A stretch of DNA of 64,000 nucleotides from Phycisphaerae bacterium (GTDB taxonomy: Bacteria; Planctomycetota; Phycisphaerae; UBA1845; UTPLA1). The translations under genes were made by a program, and so were the position numbers. Positions 49,230-58,245 of this stretch are shown piece by piece. The stretch covers positions 1 to 64,000 of the forward strand of contig DATEMU010000015.1 of NCBI GenBank assembly GCA_035275405.1, in the 5' to 3' direction. Below the pieces are notes generated by a model that was given only the letters and a program-made list of their open reading frames with translations, ran no database searches and was not told where the DNA came from. The first letter of the stretch is position 1. Each line of letters starts with the position of its first letter.

Positions 49230-52103
49230 TTATGGATCGGAAGGATCGGGCAAGATCATCTCGATGTAGATATCGATGTCCACCAAGCTCGTGATTTGAT
49301 CTTGGTTGATGTCCGCACAAGTGCAGTCGGCCAATGGTGAAAAGCCGTTGAGGGTGCAATCGACGAGCACTTGGATGTCGAGGCCGTCCACGGCGCCGTC
49401 CCGATTGGCGTCGCCCGAAAGGGGACAAGCTTGAGGATTGAAGTATTCAAAGGCGCCCATGTCGACGACCGGTGGCGGAGCGTTGTTGACGTTGAGCGTG
49501 AGCGGGTCGTCTTCAAAGCGGTTGGCGCCGTGGCCATCGATCGCGATCGGTTCCGACGTATTGAGGTCTTGATCGCAGTCCATCGTGTCCGCAGGCACGT
49601 CGGCGTTGTTTCCGGCATCGATGCAGGCCGAGCCGGACTGCAAGCGAAGGTCTTCGTCGCCGTTGAACGCCAGGCCGTCGGGACCAAGTTCGTCCACGAA
49701 GTGCGGGTTTCCGGCGATGTTGTTGGGGCCGGTGTAGGGAGTTGTGACGTAATTCTGTATGCAGGTGTACCGGGTGTACATGTAACCGCCGACGAGCTGC
49801 GCGAAATGGCTGTTACCGTTCGCGTCGGTGTTGCCCCAAAGGATGCAATTGTAGAGAAACGAGTTGCAGAAGGGGTCCGCGCTGAGGCCGCCACCAACCG
49901 GCGCGGAATTCCCGACAATGGTGCAGTTGAACAGATTGGGATTGGTAAATCCAAAGGTTCCGAAATAGCAGTTGATGGGATTGAGGTAATCGGATTGGCT
50001 GTAGATCGCGCCGCCCTTGATGTCGGCGGTATTGCCGGCAAAGACGCAGTTGATAACGAGGGGAATGGTGACGGAATTATTGCCGCCGTTGTTGAAGAAG
50101 GCTCCCCCGTATTCCGCATGATTGTCCGCAAACGTGCAGTTGAGAAATATCGGCGAGGCGTGATCCATGACGGCGCCGCCCCCCCGGGCGTGATAGGGGG
50201 GGGTATCGGCGTTGCCGCCGGAAATATGGAAGCCGTCGATGACGGAATCTCTCACCGCATTGACGGCGCTGATGATGTGGTAACTGTTGTCGGAGCGATT
50301 GGTCTGGCCGGGCCCGTCGTCTCCGTTCAGATCGCCGCTGAGAATTGTCCGGTGAACCATTGGTTGTCGCTGGTCACGGGAGGTTTCCCATCCGCCGAAT
50401 CCGCCATAAAGGGAAGCGCCCCGGAAAATTCTGAACGTCTTTTCGCGGTCACCGCCGGCGATATCAGGCGTGTACGTCCCTTCCGCGACCCAGATTTCCT
50501 TGACGACCGGTTGCGGGGGATACCATGTGGACGCATTGGCAATATCCAGCGCCATACGTACATCGGTCATGGCGTCGCCCCAACTCGTTCCATCGCCGTT
50601 GCCCGTCGCATCCGCCTTGACAAGCAAAGTACGAGGCGGTGCTTTGGTCGTCGGGGCAACTTCAGGGAGAAGCGCGAGCAGTTCGGCCCTGATTTGCGCA
50701 TGGCCCGGGTCCTCCGCGAGATTCGTCCATTCGTGCGGATCGACGTCATGGTCGTAGAGTTCAGTGCCCCCGTTGGCGTAACGAATGAGCCGCCAGCGAT
50801 CAGTCCTGACCGTCTGTCCCGTTGTGCCCAGGGTGGTGATGGCGGGATGATCGAAGGCGGCCTCAGGATCGGCAAGCAAGGGAACGAGGCTCGCTCCCTC
50901 CAGCCCGGCATAAGGTGGCAATCCGGTCAGTTCGAGAAGCGTAGGATAGAGGTCGAGCAGGCTGACTGCGCGGTTGCAGGGCTGGTTGACTGCGCTGACG
51001 CCTGGCCCGGCAATAATCAACGGGACACGGCAGGACTCCTCCCAGAGGGTGTACTTTCCCCAGAGCAGCTTTTCACCGAGGTGGTAGCCGTTGTCGGACA
51101 CCAAGACGACGATGGTGTTGGCGGCATGGGGGCCGTTATCCAACGCGTCAAGTATGACGCCGATTTGCGTATCGGTGAAGGAAACACCCGCATAATAGGC
51201 TCGAACCGCGTCATCCCACGCGTTGTTTGTGCGAAGCGTGTTGAAGATGCCGCGTTGGCCGTTAAGGCCGGGAGTGGGCGGCACATCGTCGAGGTCTTGT
51301 TCGTTGATGGTCGGAAGGACAATATCTTCCGAAGGGTATTGATCGAAGTAGCTTTGGGGCAGATACGAGGGGTAGTGTGGCTTACCGAAACCAACCGCGA
51401 GAAAGAAGGGCTGTGAATGGGATTCGCTTACGTACTGCGCCGCATGTGCCGCCGCCACGGCATTGCCCATCTGGCTGTCACCGATATTCAACGGCGACCA
51501 GTCGATATAGCCAAGGCCCGCGATCCCATGGGCGGGTAGCGTCGCCGGCTGGGGGCCTATGTCACATTCGAAGGCCTCGTTCCAGGATGCGGCATCGGCG
51601 TAATGGAAGAGCTTGCCACCCATCCCAAGGGAACGGTAACCGTGGGCGCTGAAGTACTCCGGCATCGTCTTCCGGTCGCGCAACGTGTACCGCCACGGGT
51701 CGGCGTTGGAATAAACTCCCGTCGTCGACGGGCGGAGTCCCGTCAAAAAGCTGGCACGCGAGGCGTTGCAGAGTGGCGCGTTGACATGGGCGTTCATAAA
51801 CCGAACGCCGCGTGCCGCGAGCGCGTCCATGTTGGGCGTCTGAATGCCGGGCCGTGTGCCCAGGTAGCCCACGGAATCGTTGAGGTCGTCTATGATGAAA
51901 AAGAGTATGTTTGGAGGCATCGTGCCTCTGGAATTGGAACGCGAATCGGTATTGCACAAGGAATCACCGCCGGTAAGTTCGGCCGGGGTGGGATCGTCCA
52001 GGAAATTCGGCGGGGAAAAAGCCGAAGCGGCCCCGACGATTGCCGCAGCGGCCAGTGCATGGCGAAGGCGAATACAACCCCCTGCACACCGGGACCATTT
52101 CAT
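49230..52103 (-). CDS. secreted sulfatase fused to a beta-helix domain and a dockerin-like tail
   Basis: A 957-residue exported protein with signal MKWSRCAGGC and IRLRHALAAAAIVGAASAFS. The sulfatase domain (about 62-490) has metal ligands in FFIIDDLND (Asp72, Asp73) and a formylglycine site LCNASRASFLTG (Cys112, Arg116), as in iduronate-type sulfatases. From about 520 a parallel beta-helix region (choice-of-anchor Q type) has repeats such as INCVFAGNTADIKGGAIYSQ and NCTIVGNSAP. The end (GDANRDGAVDGLDIQVLVDC and DINQDQITSLVDIDIYIEMI) is a dockerin-like pair of calcium loops. It should cut sulfate esters from polysaccharides at the cell surface. The ATG at 52103 was chosen for its signal peptide. 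Confidence 0.9.
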   Translation of the reverse strand: MKWSRCAGGCIRLRHALAAAAIVGAASAFSPPNFLDDPTPAELTGGDSLCNTDSRSNSRGTMPPNILFFIIDDLNDSVGYLGTRPGIQTPNMDALAARGVRFMNAHVNAPLCNASRASFLTGLRPSTTGVYSNADPWRYTLRDRKTMPEYFSAHGYRSLGMGGKLFHYADAASWNEAFECDIGPQPATLPAHGIAGLGYIDWSPLNIGDSQMGNAVAAAHAAQYVSESHSQPFFLAVGFGKPHYPSYLPQSYFDQYPSEDIVLPTINEQDLDDVPPTPGLNGQRGIFNTLRTNNAWDDAVRAYYAGVSFTDTQIGVILDALDNGPHAANTIVVLVSDNGYHLGEKLLWGKYTLWEESCRVPLIIAGPGVSAVNQPCNRAVSLLDLYPTLLELTGLPPYAGLEGASLVPLLADPEAAFDHPAITTLGTTGQTVRTDRWRLIRYANGGTELYDHDVDPHEWTNLAEDPGHAQIRAELLALLPEVAPTTKAPPRTLLVKADATGNGDGTSWGDAMTDVRMALDIANASTWYPPQPVVKEIWVAEGTYTPDIAGGDREKTFRIFRGASLYGGFGGWETSRDQRQPMVHRTILSGDLNGDDGPGQTNRSDNSYHIISAVNAVRDSVIDGFHISGGNADTPPYHARGGGAVMDHASPIFLNCTFADNHAEYGGAFFNNGGNNSVTIPLVINCVFAGNTADIKGGAIYSQSDYLNPINCYFGTFGFTNPNLFNCTIVGNSAPVGGGLSADPFCNSFLYNCILWGNTDANGNSHFAQLVGGYMYTRYTCIQNYVTTPYTGPNNIAGNPHFVDELGPDGLAFNGDEDLRLQSGSACIDAGNNADVPADTMDCDQDLNTSEPIAIDGHGANRFEDDPLTLNVNNAPPPVVDMGAFEYFNPQACPLSGDANRDGAVDGLDIQVLVDCTLNGFSPLADCTCADINQDQITSLVDIDIYIEMILPDPSDP

Positions 52104-52363
52104 GGTTTTGCCGCTACTTTCGTCCTTGGAACGTGTCGGATTCAAAAATCGACAGGACCCGCGGAAAAGTGAAACTGCCCAAACCGCGGGTATCCTACCC
52201 TGTTGTGCATCAATACACAAGCTTTTTGAGCTTGGAATGCGTTTTTTGTTTTTACACACACACTTCACGCAGGGAAGCTACCTGGACAAAGTCATGGTGG
52301 GTAGGACGTTTATCGACGGCGTGAGCCCTGTGAATTTCCCGGCGATCTCGGAGAATCAACAAG

Positions 52364-53134
52364 GTGAATGACCCGAAGACATCAACTGCGGCAGGCCCGT
52401 TTGACCAGTTACCCACGCGCGAAGGGTATAACCGGTGGGCGGAGATTTATGACACCGAGGACAACCCACTCATCGTGTTGGAGGAACCGCGGGTCAGGGA
52501 ATTGCTCGGGGATGTGCGGGGGCTTCGCGTTGCGGACATCGGCTGCGGGACGGGACGCCATGCCCTGCGGCTCGCGGCGGAGGGCGCGGTCGTTACGGCA
52601 GTGGATTTCTCGGAAGGGATGATGGAGAAGGCCCGGGCCAAGCCGGGGGCGGACAGAATCCGATGGCTGCACCACGATATCGGTCAACCACTGCCGCTAG
52701 GCGACGGAGAGTTTGACCGCGTCCTGTGTGCTTTGGTGTTGGATCATGTTCAGGACCTTGAGGCGTTCTTCCGTGAGCTGATCCGGATCTGCCGGCCGGA
52801 AGGTGTCGTTGTCATATCAAGTTTTCACCCGGCGATGATGCTTCGCGGCGTGCAGGCGCGTTTCGTTGATCCCACGACCGGGCGCGATACGCGGCCCGCG
52901 AGCTTTGCGAATTCGATCTCGGATTACGTCACGGGCGCCGTCCGAGCGGGCTTGACGATCGAGCACATGAGCGAGCACGCCGTGGACGAGGCGTTCGCGG
53001 CGCGATCGGCCCGCGCGGCGAAGTATCTGAATTGGCCGATGCTGCTGATGATGCGCCTGCATCGATCACCCTCGCGCGACAGGGTCGTCCGGCCGCCGTC
53101 GGGCACAGCCTGGGAAAAAAAAGATGCACATTGA
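52364..53134 (+). CDS. class I SAM-dependent methyltransferase
   Basis: A 256-residue cytoplasmic enzyme starting at GTG. It has motif I VADIGCGTGRHALRLA at about residue 56 and the downstream LCALVLDHVQDLEAFFRELI region. The substrate is unknown. It overlaps the next gene by 11 bases. No sign of a signal peptide. Confidence 0.85.
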   Translation: MNDPKTSTAAGPFDQLPTREGYNRWAEIYDTEDNPLIVLEEPRVRELLGDVRGLRVADIGCGTGRHALRLAAEGAVVTAVDFSEGMMEKARAKPGADRIRWLHHDIGQPLPLGDGEFDRVLCALVLDHVQDLEAFFRELIRICRPEGVVVISSFHPAMMLRGVQARFVDPTTGRDTRPASFANSISDYVTGAVRAGLTIEHMSEHAVDEAFAARSARAAKYLNWPMLLMMRLHRSPSRDRVVRPPSGTAWEKKDAH

Positions 53135-53567
53135 CAAGAGAATACTTGTACTCGGAGTCGTCTTCGGGATGGGTGGGGGCTGCGCACGTTCGGGCGAGCC
53201 CGGCCCGATCTGTGCCGTTCTCGATCGCCAGGTCGAGGCATGGAATCGCGGAGATGTGGAAGGCTTCATGCAGGGTTATTGGAAGTCCGACGAGCTGGAG
53301 TTCGCGACGCCCGATGGGACGACACGCGGCTGGCGGGCGACGTTGGAGCGCTATCGTGCAAAATACCCCACGCGGGAGGCGATGGGGACGCTCAACTTCG
53401 AACGGTTGTGCGTCAAACAGACGGCCCCGGACGCCGCAGAGGTCTCAGGCCGATACCGCCTTGACCGAAAGAACGATGTACTGACCGGGCGGTTCACCCT
53501 GCAAATGCGGCGGATCGGCGGCGAGTGGGTCATCGTACGCGACGACACCGTAGGTGACCCTTCGTGA
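53124..53567 (+). CDS. SnoaL/DUF4440-like lipoprotein
   Basis: A 147-residue lipoprotein (signal ILVLGVVFGMGGGC, lipid at Cys20). The mature part (ICAVLDRQVEAWNRGDVEGF, MQGYWKSDELEFATPDGTTR, and GEWVIVRDDTVGDPS at the end) matches the cone-shaped SnoaL/DUF4440 fold. It overlaps the methyltransferase end, so it may share its role. Confidence 0.78.
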   Translation: MHIDKRILVLGVVFGMGGGCARSGEPGPICAVLDRQVEAWNRGDVEGFMQGYWKSDELEFATPDGTTRGWRATLERYRAKYPTREAMGTLNFERLCVKQTAPDAAEVSGRYRLDRKNDVLTGRFTLQMRRIGGEWVIVRDDTVGDPS

Positions 53568-53577
53568 CGCCGGTCGA

Positions 53578-54315
53578 CTACGGTTGCGAAGTCGTCGGCG
53601 TCTTTTCGGCTTGCGACGCTTCCCCGTCCTCTGCCGATTCGGAGGACGGCCGGATCAATCCATGCGCCAGGAGGCGGGCGACGGTCTCACGGGCCAGGGA
53701 ATCGATGAGTTTCTCGAAGGAAACGTCGGAATCACCCGCCGTCAGACTCGTGGCGTAGTACGCCATTCGCCTGGTGGCCACGTCGTAGAGCCGCAATTCG
53801 TGCCGGATGCGCGGGAGATCGACGTAATATCCGCCGTAGCTGCGTACGGTCGTACGCGTTTGCGAACGTCCGTAGCCCAAGCGTGGGTGATAGCGGAATG
53901 ATCGCCCCGAGAGATAGTCGTGGGTGTCGATGACCGTCTCCCGAGGGACGTATTGCCGCTCTTGCGAGAACTGGGTCTCCTCGATCATGAGGACGGCGTC
54001 GATGCCGTGCTCCTTCATGAGCGCGAAAATCTCGTCCTCTTTCCATTCGCGAGTCGGGAGCAGGATGTCCAGTGACCCGACCACGACGGTCTGCAGGTCG
54101 GCGAACTTCTCTCGAAAGATCGTCTCGGTTGCGGTTCGCTGGGCGAGATCGGAGTCCAGCGCGCTGATGAGAATACGGTCAAAGGTCTTGTCCCGGAAAT
54201 CGGGGTCGACGACATCGTGCAGCTCGGTCGTGACGGGCGTGCAGCCCGAGGCCAGCGACCAGACCAGGGCACAAAAGGAAATCAGCGTCGACGTTTGTGT
54301 CCGCAAGATATTCAT
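53578..54315 (-). CDS. hypothetical lipoprotein downstream of S9 peptidase
   Basis: A 245-residue lipoprotein (signal LISFCALVWSLASGC; Cys25). The mature domain has FDRILISALDSDLAQRTATE and EIFALMKEHGIDAVLMIEET, like lipoproteins that probe cell-envelope components (LpoB- or DUF4136-like), but there is no clear match. It starts 11 bases after the S9 peptidase gene ends, so they form an operon. Confidence 0.6.
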   Translation of the reverse strand: MNILRTQTSTLISFCALVWSLASGCTPVTTELHDVVDPDFRDKTFDRILISALDSDLAQRTATETIFREKFADLQTVVVGSLDILLPTREWKEDEIFALMKEHGIDAVLMIEETQFSQERQYVPRETVIDTHDYLSGRSFRYHPRLGYGRSQTRTTVRSYGGYYVDLPRIRHELRLYDVATRRMAYYATSLTAGDSDVSFEKLIDSLARETVARLLAHGLIRPSSESAEDGEASQAEKTPTTSQP

Positions 54316-54326
54316 GGCCTGCTACT

Positions 54327-56456
54327 TCAATCCTTCGCCGGCAGCGTTGTGGCGGCGGGCTTCATCCAACCCGGCGGGTCGTAGTCCATTTCGTAGGCGG
54401 GAGGCGCGCCGCCGGGGCCTTTCAGATAATGTTCCATCCACTGCATCATGCGCAGATGATAATCCAGCCGCGCGCCGTACTTGCGATTCCCGTGTCCCTC
54501 GCCGGGATACCACACTAATCGCACCGGGGTTTGCCCCACGGCCTTGAGGTAACGATAAAGCAGCAGCGATTGACTGGGGTGTACGCGGGTGTCGTTCTTG
54601 CCGTGCAGGATGAGGATCGGCGTTCGGGCCTTCTGGACGTAATAAACGGGGCTGCGCTCGAGAAAGTAGTGCCACAAGTCGTCCCAGGGGCGCTGGCGGA
54701 CGTGGACCATGAAATCCTCGTTGGGAATATCCGTCGTTCCCTTCTTGGAAATGCTGTCACTGATCCCGACGAACATGACGCTCGCCGCGAAGCGCTCGGA
54801 GTGCGCCGTCGCGCACCAAGCTGCCGCATACCCGCCGTAGGACCCGCCCGTGACCCCCACGCGCTTCTCGTCGACCAGCCCAAGGTTCGTTAAGTGGTCC
54901 ACGCCATCGAGGAGGTCGTTGAACTCCCCGCCCGCCTCGTCCGCCTGGCCGAGTTTGGCAAAACCCGTTCCCATGCCGGTGCTTCCGCGATAATTGGGGT
55001 AAAACACCGCAAAGCCTCGCGCGGCGGCGACCTGTCCGGGACGAGAATAATTCGTCATCCAGCCGTTCCGCTCATGGGCCTCCGGGCCGCCGTGGACGTA
55101 CAGGATTAAGGGGTATCGCTGCCCCGCTTTTTCATCGAGCGGGCGAACCAGCACGCCCTGAATCTCCAGGCCATCGCGCGACGAATATTTCACAATCTCC
55201 TGCGGCGCGAGTCGGTAACCCGCCAGCCAGGGATTGCTGTCGGTCAGGCGGTGCGGTGACTCCTCGCCATGTTTCATGGTGAAGACCTCCGGCGGATGTT
55301 TCGCCGAATTACCGATGAAGGTGGCATGGAGGCCGTCCTTGGACAGCGTGAAGTCCGTCAGGATGTTCTCGCCCACGGGCAGGATCAACTTCCGCTCCGA
55401 CAGGTCCTTCTTTACCTTGCCGAATGTGGTTTGGGTCCCCTCGTCCGCGAGAAACATGACATAGTCCGCATCCTGCCAGGCAACGGCCGTGACATGCCCC
55501 GTGTAGTCGGGGGTCAAGTTCAATAACGCTCCACCGTCGGCCGGCGCGACCATCAGGCAACCTTCCGCCGGATCGTACATGTCCACGGCGGACATCATCG
55601 CCAGATGTGTGCCGGTCGGGTTCCATGCGACCGAGCCAAGCTTGCCGGGGTTGTCCAACTTCGCGAGCACCTTCCCGTCGGCGGAATCGACGATCCAGAC
55701 TTTGCTTTTCATGTATTGGTCGTCGATGAGGGATGTCGGCGCGATGACCACGGCGAGCCTGCCGTCCACGGGGCTCCAATGAACCGTCGTTACGGAACCG
55801 TCGAGTTCCAGTTTTCGCGGCTCGTCTTTTTCGGCGTCCGGCGTAGCGATCCACACGCGTTTGAATAGCAACTCCTCTTCGAAGACCTCCGCGGAGAATC
55901 CCTTGTCCTTGAGATCTTTTTTTGTTTGCGGCGTTTCCTCCTCCGCGAGGAAGGCGACCTGCTTGCCGTCCGGGCTCCACGAGTAGCTGCTGATCTCGGT
56001 CGGGTGGGAGAGGATGCGGCGCGCTTCGCCTCCGTCAACGGGGATGGCGTAAAGGCAGGGTTGTTGGTCTCCCGCTCGTTCGGCGAGGAAGGAAATGGAC
56101 CGACCGTCGGGCGTCCAGGCGACGTGGTCGATTTTCACTTCGCCGGTAATGAAGGGACGGGATCGCGCGGAGTCGAGGTCCAGGACGTGCAATTCGGTCC
56201 AGGGCGGGCCGTCTTCATAGGCGGAGCCGTCAGGTCGTTCCGCCCACGGATCCCGAGGTACCTGAAGGGTATAGGCCACATGGCGGCCGTCCGGGGAAAT
56301 GTGCGCCGTCGCGGCGGATCGCAGACGCGCAACATCCCAGGGGGTGAGGATGTCGCTTGCCCATGCCGCCCCGGGGGGCGTGGAAAAGGCGGCAAACACC
56401 AGCAAGAGCAATCGTCGGGGCCGGCGTCCTCGTCGCAAGTACAGCATGGGCGTCAT
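54327..56456 (-). CDS. S9 family peptidase (prolyl oligopeptidase type)
   Basis: A 709-residue exported peptidase. After a signal peptide (LLLLVFAAFSTPPGAAWA) come WD40-like/beta-propeller repeats (HVAYTLQVPRDPWAERPDGS, HVAWTPDGRSISFLAERAGD, SYSWSPDGKQVAFLAEEE) and a catalytic alpha/beta-hydrolase domain. The triad is Ser539 (GGSYGGYAAAW), Asp622 (GKNDTRVH) and His655 (GEGHGN). It probably cleaves short peptides in the periplasm. GGAGG lies ten bases before the ATG. Confidence 0.92.
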   Translation of the reverse strand: MTPMLYLRRGRRPRRLLLLVFAAFSTPPGAAWASDILTPWDVARLRSAATAHISPDGRHVAYTLQVPRDPWAERPDGSAYEDGPPWTELHVLDLDSARSRPFITGEVKIDHVAWTPDGRSISFLAERAGDQQPCLYAIPVDGGEARRILSHPTEISSYSWSPDGKQVAFLAEEETPQTKKDLKDKGFSAEVFEEELLFKRVWIATPDAEKDEPRKLELDGSVTTVHWSPVDGRLAVVIAPTSLIDDQYMKSKVWIVDSADGKVLAKLDNPGKLGSVAWNPTGTHLAMMSAVDMYDPAEGCLMVAPADGGALLNLTPDYTGHVTAVAWQDADYVMFLADEGTQTTFGKVKKDLSERKLILPVGENILTDFTLSKDGLHATFIGNSAKHPPEVFTMKHGEESPHRLTDSNPWLAGYRLAPQEIVKYSSRDGLEIQGVLVRPLDEKAGQRYPLILYVHGGPEAHERNGWMTNYSRPGQVAAARGFAVFYPNYRGSTGMGTGFAKLGQADEAGGEFNDLLDGVDHLTNLGLVDEKRVGVTGGSYGGYAAAWCATAHSERFAASVMFVGISDSISKKGTTDIPNEDFMVHVRQRPWDDLWHYFLERSPVYYVQKARTPILILHGKNDTRVHPSQSLLLYRYLKAVGQTPVRLVWYPGEGHGNRKYGARLDYHLRMMQWMEHYLKGPGGAPPAYEMDYDPPGWMKPAATTLPAKD

Positions 56457-56618
56457 GTCACTGGATCCTCCAAATTTCGCGCCGGTGAACGGTAAGGCGT
56501 AGGTTGGAGGTCGGTCAAGACGGCCGGCCGCGGGGGCTTGGCGGCGTAGGTCCTCGGGGCTAGAATGGTCCGGTCGAACAAGTGGGCTGCTCGAATCTGG
56601 GGGCGGGAGTTAGAGGAT

Positions 56619-56975
56619 ATGGCGGAACCGGCAACGCGGCTGAAAGTAAGTGACGATCGGGGAGTCTCGGTCATTGAATTCTCCGACCGAAAGATTCTCG
56701 ACGAGCTTTGCATCCACGAGATACAGGAAGAGCTGTCGGGTCTGGTGGACACCAAATCAACCGGCAACCTTTTGCTCTGCTTCAAGAATGTCGAGCATCT
56801 CTCCAGTGCCGCCCTGGGCATGTTGATCACTCTGAAAAAGAAAGTTGAAGAAAAACAGGGCAAGCTCAAGCTCAGCGACATCAACCCCCAGATCTACGAG
56901 GTGTTTAAGATCACCCGGCTGAACAAGATCTTCGACATCCATCCGTCGATCGATAAGGCGAGGGCCAGCTTTTAG
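56619..56975 (+). CDS. STAS domain anti-sigma factor antagonist 1
   Basis: A 118-residue cytoplasmic protein. STAS landmarks are VIEFSDRKILDELCIHEIQE and CFKNVEHLSSAALGMLITLK, where a Ser of the SSA motif is the usual phosphorylation site. It resembles planctomycete STAS proteins I know of. The ATG at 56619 follows AGAGG. It is followed by an RsbW-like kinase gene. Confidence 0.88.
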   Translation: MAEPATRLKVSDDRGVSVIEFSDRKILDELCIHEIQEELSGLVDTKSTGNLLLCFKNVEHLSSAALGMLITLKKKVEEKQGKLKLSDINPQIYEVFKITRLNKIFDIHPSIDKARASF

Positions 56976-57089
56976 GCCCCCGGGGTGGGGCGGCCGCGCG
57001 GCGCATTCGCGCGGGCGACGAGTCGGAGCGAAGAAAGGGGCAGACGGCGGTTTCTTAAAAAGCCGCGACGCACCGGATGGAAGAGCAGT

Positions 57090-57494
57090 TTGACGGATTT
57101 CAAGGAAATCACCGTTCCGAACGATCTGGCCGCCGCCAAACATCCGGAGGAGTTGATTCTGAAGGAAGCCGCCGCGTGCGGCTACGGCGAAAACGCGTCC
57201 TTCGCGATCAAGCTGGCGCTGGAGGAAGCCATGACCAACGCCTTTCGACATGGCAACAAGTGCGATCCGACCAAGCACATCATCGTGCGTTACTGTGTGA
57301 CGAATGAGCGGATCGAAATCGAAGTCTGCGACGAAGGCGAAGGGTTCTGCCCCGGCGAAGTCCCCGACCCGACGCAGCCGGGCTTTATCGAGCGGCCCCA
57401 CGGCCGTGGGATCATGCTGATGAGGGCCTACCTGGACGAAGTCGAATTCGGTAGCTCGGGAAACTCCGTGCGCCTGGTGAAATTCAACAAATGA
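57090..57494 (+). CDS. RsbW/SpoIIAB-like anti-sigma factor kinase
   Basis: An ATP-binding protein of about 134 residues. GHKL motifs are FAIKLALEEAMTNAFRHGN (N box), VCDEGEGFCPGEVPDP (G1) and PHGRGIMLMRAYLDEVEF (G2). It would phosphorylate STAS antagonists and bind a sigma factor. The start is uncertain: a TTG at 57090 preceded by GGAAGAG gives a normal size, while a GTG at 56985 would add 35 basic residues. Confidence 0.85.
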   Translation: MTDFKEITVPNDLAAAKHPEELILKEAAACGYGENASFAIKLALEEAMTNAFRHGNKCDPTKHIIVRYCVTNERIEIEVCDEGEGFCPGEVPDPTQPGFIERPHGRGIMLMRAYLDEVEFGSSGNSVRLVKFNK

Positions 57495-57886
57495 CTCTTC
57501 CATCCTCCGGTACAACTTCCGCGGCAAGAAGCGACCAGCCCTTTGACTTGCGCGTTGAGCAGTCCGGCCATGAAGCCGTCGTGCGGCTCACCGGCTCGTG
57601 TACGATGGTCGTCGCGGGCCAATTAGGAGAGTGCCTGCTTCGCCTGGCGTCGGAGTCCGTCCGCGTCATCATCATCGACATGTCCGGCTTGGATTTTATT
57701 GAATCAACAGGGTTGGGAGGAATCGTGGCAGGGTACCTTCGGCTCCGACGCAGCCAGGGTGAGCTTCGGATCGTCGCCCCAGCGCCGGCCATACGCCAGC
57801 TTCTCGAACTGACCCGCTTGACCCAGCTTTTCACTGTTCACGCGAACATCGAATCCGCCAGGAAGGCCCCCCCGGCGAGCCGTTGA
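57491..57886 (+). CDS. STAS domain anti-sigma factor antagonist 2
   Basis: A 131-residue protein with the classic SpoIIAA-like signature IIIDMSGLDFIESTGLGGIV, where Ser in EST is the phosphorylation site. Its ATG overlaps the kinase stop by 4 bases. Two antagonists around one kinase suggest a switch with two inputs. Confidence 0.88.
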   Translation: MTLPSSGTTSAARSDQPFDLRVEQSGHEAVVRLTGSCTMVVAGQLGECLLRLASESVRVIIIDMSGLDFIESTGLGGIVAGYLRLRRSQGELRIVAPAPAIRQLLELTRLTQLFTVHANIESARKAPPASR

Positions 57887-58245
57887 GGGACTTTCTTTAG
57901 GGGACTGCCCTCGATGCCTATGGCGAAGGTCCGCATGGAACACCCAGCCGATCCAGCAATGGAGTTCCGCAGTCCGATGATTCTCATGATAGCCGAGCGA
58001 CCGGCCGAAATTCTTGAAGCCGAATAATTCGAGGACATATAATTGTATTAGGGCCTCCGGACCGGCAGCCGATTTGAAAGGCAAATGGGGTTTCAGGCGT
58101 CATAATACTCATGAAACTCACGGTTCGATCAGGTCGGGGTCGGCGCTCCGCGGGGGGGCGGTTTCGAGGAATGATTATGAGCCCAATGGCGACCGTGGCC
58201 TGCGACGCGGACCGTCCTTGTGCGATGGAACGAGTTGGAGGATCC
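57887..58245. other. 359-base intergenic region with a promoter
   Basis: No gene. Contains the promoter at 58014-58043 and the leader of the S41 protease gene; frames upstream of 58246 in the same phase have no domain. Confidence 0.4.
58014..58043 (+). promoter_or_regulatory. predicted sigma-70-type promoter of the S41 protease gene
   Basis: TTGAAG (58014-58019) and a perfect TATAAT (58038-58043) are 18 bases apart, 203 bases before the ATG at 58246. Confidence 0.5.

Noticed and set aside
49371..51416. 681-residue plus-strand frame
   Set aside because: It is antisense to the sulfatase gene; the product is Val/Gly/Arg-rich without domains, a shadow of GC-rich codons.
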